This document shows positions 58,754 to 64,000 of a DNA stretch of 64,000 nt, piece after piece. The position numbers and the translations under genes were made by a program. This stretch comes from Saccharomonospora xinjiangensis XJ-54 (GTDB lineage: Bacteria; Actinomycetota; Actinomycetes; Mycobacteriales; Pseudonocardiaceae): positions 1,448,982-1,512,981 of the forward strand of contig NZ_JH636049.1 of NCBI RefSeq assembly GCF_000258175.1, given 5' to 3'. Within the stretch, counting starts at the first letter, position 1; each line of letters begins with the position of its first letter. The notes beneath the pieces were generated by a model that saw nothing but the letters and a program-made list of their open reading frames with translations, did not search any database and had not been told where the DNA came from.

Positions 58754-59149
58754 ATGAGCACGAACGCCTACACCATGACCAGCTGGGACGAACACATCGT
58801 CGCCGGCGGCGACACCGGTCCCCGCTACGCCCACGCCCACGCCACCTTCACCTACGCGGGGGTGATCGAGGGGTCTTCCACCGTTGACTACCTCCTGTAC
58901 TACGACGAGGCAGGCGCGCACGGCGAACAGCGCGCGCCAGGGTACGAGAGGATCGAAGGCAGCGTCGCGGGCCGCTCCGGAACGTTCGTCCTCCGGCACG
59001 ACGTCGCCTATTCCGACGACGGGATCTCTGACCGGTTCACCGTGGTTCCGGGGTCGGGGACAGGTGAACTCGCCGGGTTGTCGGGAAGTGGCACGGCGAC
59101 GTCGGCGAGCGAGACGGTGCCGTACACGTTCGACTTCCGGTTCGCCTGA
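58754..59149 (+). CDS. DUF3224 domain protein
   Basis: 131 residues from ATG 58754 (an in-frame ATG at 58742 is possible). Beta-rich small protein: SWDEHIVAGGDTGPRYAHAHATFTYAGVIEGSSTVDYLLYY, PGYERIEGSVAGRSGTFVLRH, GTGELAGLSGSGTATSA, YTFDFRF. This is the pattern of DUF3224, an allene-oxide-cyclase-like barrel family of unknown function. Often paired with a WYL regulator in actinobacteria, as here (divergent). No signal peptide, so cytoplasmic. Confidence 0.85.
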   Translation: MSTNAYTMTSWDEHIVAGGDTGPRYAHAHATFTYAGVIEGSSTVDYLLYYDEAGAHGEQRAPGYERIEGSVAGRSGTFVLRHDVAYSDDGISDRFTVVPGSGTGELAGLSGSGTATSASETVPYTFDFRFA

Positions 59150-59181
59150 GCTCCGAACCTCCAACACGGATGCCGTACGGC

Positions 59182-59241
59182 AAGTGCGGACACCCGTGCA
59201 GGAAGTGCGGACACGCGTGCAGGAAGTGCGGACACGGATTG
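59182..59241 (-). repeat. 21-bp tandem repeat, locus C (3 units, inverted)
   Basis: AAGTGCGGACAC occurs at 59182, 59203 and 59224, exactly 21 nt apart, with GCGTGCAGG-type right parts. Reverse-complemented it is the same unit as at 48.1 and 56.5 kb. It lies between the DUF3224 stop and the winged-helix gene start, ending about 20 nt before that ATG. Confidence 0.88.
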
Positions 59242-59259
59242 GGGTTCGGAGGGGGCGCG

Positions 59260-60381
59260 ATGCTCAAGATCGATCGCCGGCAGGCGATGGCCTACCGGGT
59301 CGCAGCGCACGGGCTGCACAGGCGGCACACGGGTGATCCCGGCGCGCTGGCGGTGTTCGACCTCGGAGTACAGGACGACAGCAGGCGGGGCACCGCCGAC
59401 CTGGCGATGCTGGCCCGCGTCGAGGGCGCCCTGACCCCGCTGGGCGACGACGAGCGGTTCGTTCTCGCGTGGTCGCATCGAGGTGCGCCGCACTACCATC
59501 GCGCGGCCGATTTCCCTGCGCTCGTCACCGCACTGCCGCCGTGGGACGACGCCGACGCCGCAGCGCGGCTGGGCTGGCAGCGCCGTGACGTGGCCGCGGC
59601 CGGGATGCCAGCCGACGCTGCCGTGCGCACGGCGGCGGCCGCGTTGCGGAAGGTCGTCACCCGAACCATGACGAAAGGGGCGGTGAGCGAGGCCGTGACA
59701 AGCGCGACCCCGGACGGGTTGTCGCTGTGGTGCCGACGCTGTCAGGCCACGCACATCCACGACCAGCTCATGCGGCTGGCGGCACCGCTGGCCGGGCTGG
59801 TGCTGGCGCCGGGCGCATCCCCTGCCACTCTCGTGCCGGTTCGACCGCGCCCCCGGCTCGCCGAACACCCGGACGGGCGTGCGGCGACCGGCGTGGTGCG
59901 GGCGTACCTGCGGTTACACGGTCCGGCCACGACCAGCGACGCGGCCGGGTTCATGGGCACGACGCGGACGACGCTGGCCGGAACCATGTGGCCGGACGAC
60001 GTCGTGGAGGTATCGGTGGACGGCAGGCGCGGCGCGATACCCGCCGACGCGCTGCCCGCGGTGGAGAACCCTCCCGAGGCCGACGTCGTGCGCCTCCTAC
60101 CGCCCAAGGACCCACTGGTGCAGGCCAGGGACCGCGCCCTGCTGGTTCCCGACCCCGCGCACCGCAAGGAGGTGTGGCGAGTCCTCGGCAACCCGGGCAC
60201 GATCCTCGTCGGCACCGACCTCGCCGGGGTGTGGCGGGCGACGAAGTCCGGTGACCGGTTGGAGCTGACGATGACGGCGTTGCTGCCGCTGCCCGCGCAG
60301 GCCAGGACGGCTGCCGAGGCCGAGGCCGACCGGATGCGCGCGGCACGAGGGCTGAGTGAACTGCGGCTGACGTGGACCTGA
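59260..60381 (+). CDS. Winged-helix DNA-binding protein, HTH_42 / AlkZ-like family
   Basis: 373 residues from ATG 59260 with GGAGGGGG 5-6 nt upstream. Start AYRVAAHGLHRR, then FDLGVQDDSRRGTADLAMLARV, where the Gln-Asp pair is at the place of the catalytic QxD/QxQ motif of AlkZ-type glycosylases. Further winged-helix parts are GVVRAYLRLHGPATTSDAAGFMGTTRTTLAGTM and LLPPKDPLVQARDRALLVPDPAHRKEVWRVLGNPGTILVGTDLAGVWRATKSGDRL, typical of the HTH_42 family. Some members unhook interstrand crosslinks; many are uncharacterised. Neighbourhood with ATL and AdnAB suits a repair role, but glycosylase activity is inference. Confidence 0.8.
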   Translation: MLKIDRRQAMAYRVAAHGLHRRHTGDPGALAVFDLGVQDDSRRGTADLAMLARVEGALTPLGDDERFVLAWSHRGAPHYHRAADFPALVTALPPWDDADAAARLGWQRRDVAAAGMPADAAVRTAAAALRKVVTRTMTKGAVSEAVTSATPDGLSLWCRRCQATHIHDQLMRLAAPLAGLVLAPGASPATLVPVRPRPRLAEHPDGRAATGVVRAYLRLHGPATTSDAAGFMGTTRTTLAGTMWPDDVVEVSVDGRRGAIPADALPAVENPPEADVVRLLPPKDPLVQARDRALLVPDPAHRKEVWRVLGNPGTILVGTDLAGVWRATKSGDRLELTMTALLPLPAQARTAAEAEADRMRAARGLSELRLTWT

Positions 60382-60394
60382 GCCCCAGCACTGC

Positions 60395-60417
60395 CGGCTA
60401 CGGCGTGCTCGTAGCCG
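60395..60417. terminator. Hairpin between the winged-helix gene and nirD
   Basis: CGGCTACG (60395-60402) pairs with CGTAGCCG (60410-60417) around a 7-nt loop, 13 nt after the winged-helix gene stop. It is the only clear stem in the 263-nt gap between these convergent genes, in which I see no other feature. Confidence 0.6.
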
Positions 60418-60644
60418 ACGCTCGGTACGCGCGGCCGCCACCGGGCTACCGCCTGTCCGCCACCTCACTCGCCGCGCGACGGGGCCGTCGTGTGACACAG
60501 CAGGGACTCGGCAAGGCAGAACGATCGCGCGCGGATGCGGCGCGGGGCAGGCGACCGCGAGCAGCACGGCCCTCAGCAGTCGCAACGACTGGACGGCGCC
60601 AGCCTCGCCGTGGCCCCGGCACCGAAATCAGGGAGCTGCGCCGG

Positions 60645-61025
60645 TCAGGACGCGACCACCGTGTCGCGCGCGGCCGCGTGGGCGGCGTCGCGCACGGCGA
60701 CGTGCACGATCCCGCTCACCACCCGCACGGGAAAGGTCGGCACGCTGATGTTCTCGTCGTCGAGGCAATCGCCCGTGCGCAGCGCGAAGCGTTGCTTGTA
60801 CACCGGGGACGCCACGAAAGGCACCCCCGCGTGATCGCCGACGATGCCCCGCGACAACACGGCCGCACCGCTGAACGGATCGACGTTGGACAGTCCGAGG
60901 AATTCGCCCTCGGCCGTGTGGAACACCGCCACCTGCACGGCGTCGCCGAGCAACACTGCCACGCCGTCACCGCGCGGCACGGCCGCCTCGGAACACACCG
61001 GTGTCCAGTTCCACGCTGTGCTCAT
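60645..61025 (-). CDS. nirD: Assimilatory nitrite reductase small subunit
   Basis: 126 residues, Rieske-like fold of the NirD type: WNWTPVCSEAAVPRGDGVAVLLGDAVQVAVFHTAEGEFLGLSNVDPFSGAAVLSRGIVGD, VPFVASPVYKQRFALRTGDCLDDENISVPTFPVRVVSGIVHV. The CxH...CxxH ligands of true Rieske proteins are absent, as expected for NirD. Partners NirB for NADH-dependent nitrite reduction to ammonium. ATG overlaps the nirB stop by 4 nt. Confidence 0.95.
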   Translation of the reverse strand: MSTAWNWTPVCSEAAVPRGDGVAVLLGDAVQVAVFHTAEGEFLGLSNVDPFSGAAVLSRGIVGDHAGVPFVASPVYKQRFALRTGDCLDDENISVPTFPVRVVSGIVHVAVRDAAHAAARDTVVAS

Positions 61026-63586
61026 CTGCTCGTCACCTCCGGGATTCCCAGTGAGACAGGCACCCGCTGACCTCGCTCGACCCGGAACGACACAGTCGGG
61101 TCGGGGGTTCCGGGCGCGTTGACGAAACTCGTGAACCGGGCGAGCTTGTCCGGATCGTCCAGCACGCCTTTCCACTCGTCGGTGTAGGTGGCAACGTGCC
61201 GGTCCATCGCGGCCTCCAGTTCGGCGGCGATACCGAGGCTGTCGTCAACGACGACGCTTCGCAGGTGACCGAGCCCGCCGTCCAGCTCCTCCAGCCACGC
61301 CGACGTGCGCTGCATGCGGTCGGCCGTCCGAACGTAGAACATGAGGAACCGGTCGAGCACACGCACCAGCGTTTCGGTATCCACATCGGACACCAAGAGA
61401 TCTGCGTGGCGGGGTGTGGCCCCGCCGTTACCGCCGACGTAGAGATTCCAGCCGACTTCGGTGGCGAGCACGCCGAAGTCCTTGCCGCGTGCCTCAGCGC
61501 ACTCGCGGGCGCATCCCGACACCCCGCCCTTGATCTTGTGCGGCGACCGCAGCCCCCGGTAGCGCAGTTCCAGCCGGATGGCCAGGCCGACGCTGTCCTG
61601 CTGCCCGTACCGGCACCACGTCGAGCCGACGCACGATTTCACGGTGCGCACCGCCTTGCCGTAGGCGTGTCCCGATTCGAACCCGGCGTCCACGAGCCGC
61701 CGCCAGATGTGCGGAAGCTGGTCCACCGTCGCACCGAACAGGTCGATCCGCTGCCCACCAGTGATCTTGGTGTAGAGCCCGAAGTCCTTGGCCACCTCGC
61801 CGAGCACGATCAGCTTGTCCGGCGTGATCTCGCCACCCGGAATCCGGGGCACCACCGAGTACGTGCCGTTGCGCTGGAGATTGGCGAGGAACCGATCGTT
61901 GGTGTCCTGCAACGTGGCCTGCTCACCCGAGAGGATGTGGCCACCGCCGAGGGAGGCGAGAATCGATGCCACCACCGGTTTGCAGACCGCACAGCCATGC
62001 CCGCTGCCGTATCCGGCGATGAGTTGGCTGAAGGTGCCGATCCGAGTTGCCCGCACGATCTCGAACAACTCGGCACGGGAGAACGGGAAATGCTCGCACA
62101 GCGCCTTCGGCTGCTCGACGCCGCACGCTGTGAGCAATCTGCCCAGGGTGGGAACGCAACTGCCGCACGAGGTGCCGGCGCGGGTGGCGGCCTTCAGCGC
62201 CGCGACGGTACTCGCTCCCTCGGTGACGATGGCCTCCGTGATCGCGCCCTTCGTCACGGCGTTGCAGGAACACACCAGCGCCGAATCGGGCAAGGCCTCC
62301 GCCCCCGCCCCTGGCTCCGCGCCGTCTCCACGGAGCAGGGCTGCCGGTTCGGCAGGCAGCGGCGAGCCGACGAGCGGATGCAGCAGCGCGTAACGGCTCG
62401 CGTCACCCACGAGCACGCCCCCAAGCAACGTGCCGGCATCGTCGGAGACGACAAGTTTCGCGTAGGTCCCCGCCACCGCGTCGGCGAGCACTACCTCCAG
62501 CGCGCCTTCCGTGGTGGCGTGCACGTCACCGAAGCTGGCGACGTCCACTCCCAGCAACTTCAGTTTCGTCGCGGTCTCCGCTCCGGGAAAGGACGCCTGA
62601 CCACCCAGCAGCGTCGCCGCGACCACCTCGGCCATCGCGTAGCCCGGCGCCACGAGGCCGTAGACGTGGCCGTTGACGGCCGCGCACTCACCGACGGCGA
62701 ACACATCGGGATCGCTGGTGCGACACGAATCGTCCACCAGCACGCCACCCCGCTCTCCCACCGCGAGACCGCAGGCGCGGGCAAGCTCGTCGCGGGGCCG
62801 CACTCCGGCCGAGAACACCAGAAGGTCGATGTCCAGTTCGGTCCCGTCGCCGAGCACGGCGCGGAGCCGGTCGCCGTCGGCGCGGATCTCGTCGGTCGAA
62901 GTTCCCGTGTGGACTTCGACGCCGAGGTCGGTGACCAGCCTACGCAGCAGGTTTCCCCCGCCCTCGTCAACCTGAAGCGGCATGAGACGGGGCGCCAGTT
63001 CCACCACGTGTGGTGTAAGGCCGAGATCCCGCAGCGCCTTCGCGGCTTCCAAGCCGAGTAGCCCACCACCCACGACGGCGGCGGCCGGACTGTCGCCGCG
63101 TTCCCTCGCGCGGTCCACGGCCACTCTGATGGCATCGAGATCGTCGATGGTGCGGTACACGAAGCAGCCCGGCAGCTCACGTCCTGGCACCGGTGGCACG
63201 AACGGCACCGAACCGGTGGCCAGCACCAGCACGTCGTAGTGCTGCACCAGACCAGCAGCTGTGCGCACTCGTCTCCGGTCGCGGTCCACCGCGACCACGG
63301 GATCACCCAGCCGCAGATCGACGGCCTCGTCACCGGCATAGTCCGCGCCGGGAAGAGTGAGCGCCTCGGCATCCCAGCCTGCCACGTAGGACGTGAGTGC
63401 AACCCGGTCGTACGCTGGCCTCGGCTCCTCCCCGAATACGACGATCCGCCACAGCTGCGCGTCATCGCCGGAACGCACAGCCTCCACCAGCCGGTGGGCG
63501 ACCATGCCGTGCCCGACCACCACAAGAGTCCGCCTCGAAACGCTCCTCGGCGACTGCCCGAATGCTCGTTCCAGTGTCCGATCCAT
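61022..63586 (-). CDS. nirB: Assimilatory nitrite reductase large subunit
   Basis: 854 residues from ATG 63586 (AAAGG 6 nt upstream). Order: FAD/NAD(P)H oxidoreductase domain with TLVVVGHGMVAHRLVEA and AAVVGGGLLGLEAAKAL; BFD-type [2Fe-2S] domain CSCNAVTKG...TSCGSCVPTLGRLL (~residues 475-515), then GHGCAVCKPVV. The siroheme/[4Fe-4S] sulfite/nitrite reductase domain has VKSCVGSTWCRYG and GGVSGCARECAEARGKDFG near 695-745. It reduces nitrite to ammonium with NAD(P)H. A narK-type gene lies upstream, nirD downstream; GlnR-like box in the promoter gap. Confidence 0.96.
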   Translation of the reverse strand: MDRTLERAFGQSPRSVSRRTLVVVGHGMVAHRLVEAVRSGDDAQLWRIVVFGEEPRPAYDRVALTSYVAGWDAEALTLPGADYAGDEAVDLRLGDPVVAVDRDRRRVRTAAGLVQHYDVLVLATGSVPFVPPVPGRELPGCFVYRTIDDLDAIRVAVDRARERGDSPAAAVVGGGLLGLEAAKALRDLGLTPHVVELAPRLMPLQVDEGGGNLLRRLVTDLGVEVHTGTSTDEIRADGDRLRAVLGDGTELDIDLLVFSAGVRPRDELARACGLAVGERGGVLVDDSCRTSDPDVFAVGECAAVNGHVYGLVAPGYAMAEVVAATLLGGQASFPGAETATKLKLLGVDVASFGDVHATTEGALEVVLADAVAGTYAKLVVSDDAGTLLGGVLVGDASRYALLHPLVGSPLPAEPAALLRGDGAEPGAGAEALPDSALVCSCNAVTKGAITEAIVTEGASTVAALKAATRAGTSCGSCVPTLGRLLTACGVEQPKALCEHFPFSRAELFEIVRATRIGTFSQLIAGYGSGHGCAVCKPVVASILASLGGGHILSGEQATLQDTNDRFLANLQRNGTYSVVPRIPGGEITPDKLIVLGEVAKDFGLYTKITGGQRIDLFGATVDQLPHIWRRLVDAGFESGHAYGKAVRTVKSCVGSTWCRYGQQDSVGLAIRLELRYRGLRSPHKIKGGVSGCARECAEARGKDFGVLATEVGWNLYVGGNGGATPRHADLLVSDVDTETLVRVLDRFLMFYVRTADRMQRTSAWLEELDGGLGHLRSVVVDDSLGIAAELEAAMDRHVATYTDEWKGVLDDPDKLARFTSFVNAPGTPDPTVSFRVERGQRVPVSLGIPEVTSR

Positions 63587-63656
63587 GGCGACCTTTCGTT
63601 GCCGTTCCACGGATTTCCATGCTCGTTGCGACCTGTGTCGCTCCTGCGACGGCGAT

Positions 63657-63672
63657 GTTGCGGGCGCGTTAC
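63657..63672 (-). promoter_or_regulatory. GlnR-like box upstream of nirB
   Basis: On the minus strand the sequence reads GTAAC-GCGCCC-GCAAC, matching the GlnR consensus gTnAC-n6-GaAAC at nine of ten half-site bases. It lies 71 nt upstream of the nirB start. Further downstream a GACAC half-site-like sequence continues at a multiple of the 11-nt period. nirBD is a known GlnR target in several actinobacteria. Confidence 0.6.
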
Positions 63673-63705
63673 CCACAGCACGCGGGCGATCACGGAGTCA
63701 GCACG

Positions 63706-64000
63706 TCACACCCGAGCCCAGGCGAGGCTTGGTGAGAAGGCCGTCGCGAACCGGGTGCGCAGGTAGAACCACCAGGTGACCAGCAGACACGCCGCATAGC
63801 AGGCGCCGAACCCGGCGAGCGCGGGAACGAGGTCACCTGCCGACGACAGCGACGCGCGAAGGGCGAGGTTCACCAGCACTCCACCGAAAGCGCCGACCGC
63901 ACCGCAGATGCCCACCACGGCAGCAGACTGCCGGGCAGCCCGGGCCGCCGCAGCCCCTTGCTCCTGCCCGGTCTCCTCCGCTCGACGGACGGCGAGGGCG
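63706..64000 (-). CDS. narK: NarK-type nitrate/nitrite MFS transporter (C-terminal part only)
   Basis: The last ~97 residues are visible: a charged loop (ALAVRRAEETGQEQGAAAARAARQSAA), a membrane segment VVGICGAVGAFGGVLVNLAL, an extracellular turn, segment ALAGFGACYAACLLVTWWFYLRTRF and a short tail. The RQSAAVxGxxGAxGAxGG pattern is typical of NarK/NasA nitrate-nitrite porters, and the nirB neighbour agrees. The 5' end lies beyond the right edge. It ends 119 nt before nirB. Confidence 0.85.
   Translation of the reverse strand, partial: ALAVRRAEETGQEQGAAAARAARQSAAVVGICGAVGAFGGVLVNLALRASLSSAGDLVPALAGFGACYAACLLVTWWFYLRTRFATAFSPSLAWARV

Noticed and set aside
58884..59336. Frame encoding RTPVQEVRTRVQEVRTR-like repeats, and similar frames at 46994-48130
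   Set aside because: The periodic peptide is only the 21-bp DNA repeat read as seven codons; the rest is out of frame with recognised genes.

Overview
This is a chromosomal window from a high-GC actinomycete, most likely a member of the Pseudonocardiaceae (Saccharomonospora/Amycolatopsis-like). The evidence is strong G/C bias at third codon positions, frequent GTG starts and four-base stop/start overlaps, a CvnABCD conservon, the actinobacterial helicase-nuclease pair AdnA/AdnB, SecA2, and gene order resembling Mycobacterium tuberculosis. From memory of that genome, two of its neighbourhoods can be recognised. The Rv2222c-Rv2236c order appears as glnA2, a secreted TAP-type peptidase, panB, RNase H/phosphatase, zinc-ribbon protein, NIF3, low-Mr PTP, SURF1 and cobD. 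The Rv3199c-Rv3204 order appears as nudC, potassium channel, adnB, adnA and ATL. No tRNA, integrase, transposase or CRISPR array was seen.

Layout. 1-8.8 kb: glnA2 (cut by the window edge), an LprG-like lipoprotein, a TAP-family lipoprotein peptidase, secA2, nadE, ogt and a DinB-like gene. 8.8-14.6 kb: a DUF998 membrane protein, panB, proline iminopeptidase, and an RNB-nuclease / DUF4326 / TroA-like receptor operon. 14.6-22.9 kb: one leftward operon of seven genes that looks like the channel part of a Gram-positive (Tn916/Tcp-type) type IV secretion system. It has a VirB2-like small membrane protein, VirB3/TcpE-like, VirB4-like ATPase, VirB6-like, VirB8/TcpC-like, a VirB1-like lysozyme plus NlpC/P60 hydrolase, and a proline-rich protein. 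No coupling ATPase, relaxase or integrase is visible. About 1 kb without a convincing gene follows, with a palindrome and a tandem repeat.

24-33.7 kb: a SCO6745-like protein, a pentapeptide-repeat protein, a methyltransferase, RNase P RNA, RNase H/phosphatase, a zinc-ribbon protein, an IclR regulator and MHS-type transporter pair, a MarR regulator and NIF3. 33.8-39 kb: the CvnABCD conservon divergent from a low-Mr PTP, a fructosamine-kinase-like protein and SURF1. 39-49.8 kb: a CobD homologue that has lost conserved family residues, NudC, an M16 peptidase pair, an SDR that appears to lack a standard start codon, an SGNH lipoprotein, membrane proteins, a zinc metallopeptidase and a potassium channel.

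49.8-60.4 kb: a cluster rich in DNA-repair genes (adnB, adnA, an alkyltransferase-like protein with Trp replacing the active Cys, and an AlkZ-like winged-helix protein), plus a siderophore-interacting protein under a DtxR/IdeR-type iron box, a WYL regulator and a DUF3224 protein. 60.6-64 kb: narK (partial), nirB and nirD for nitrate/nitrite assimilation, with a GlnR-like box upstream of nirB.

The most unusual signals are the orphan T4SS-like operon, a 21-bp-period intergenic tandem repeat that recurs at three places within 11 kb, and the eroded CobD.
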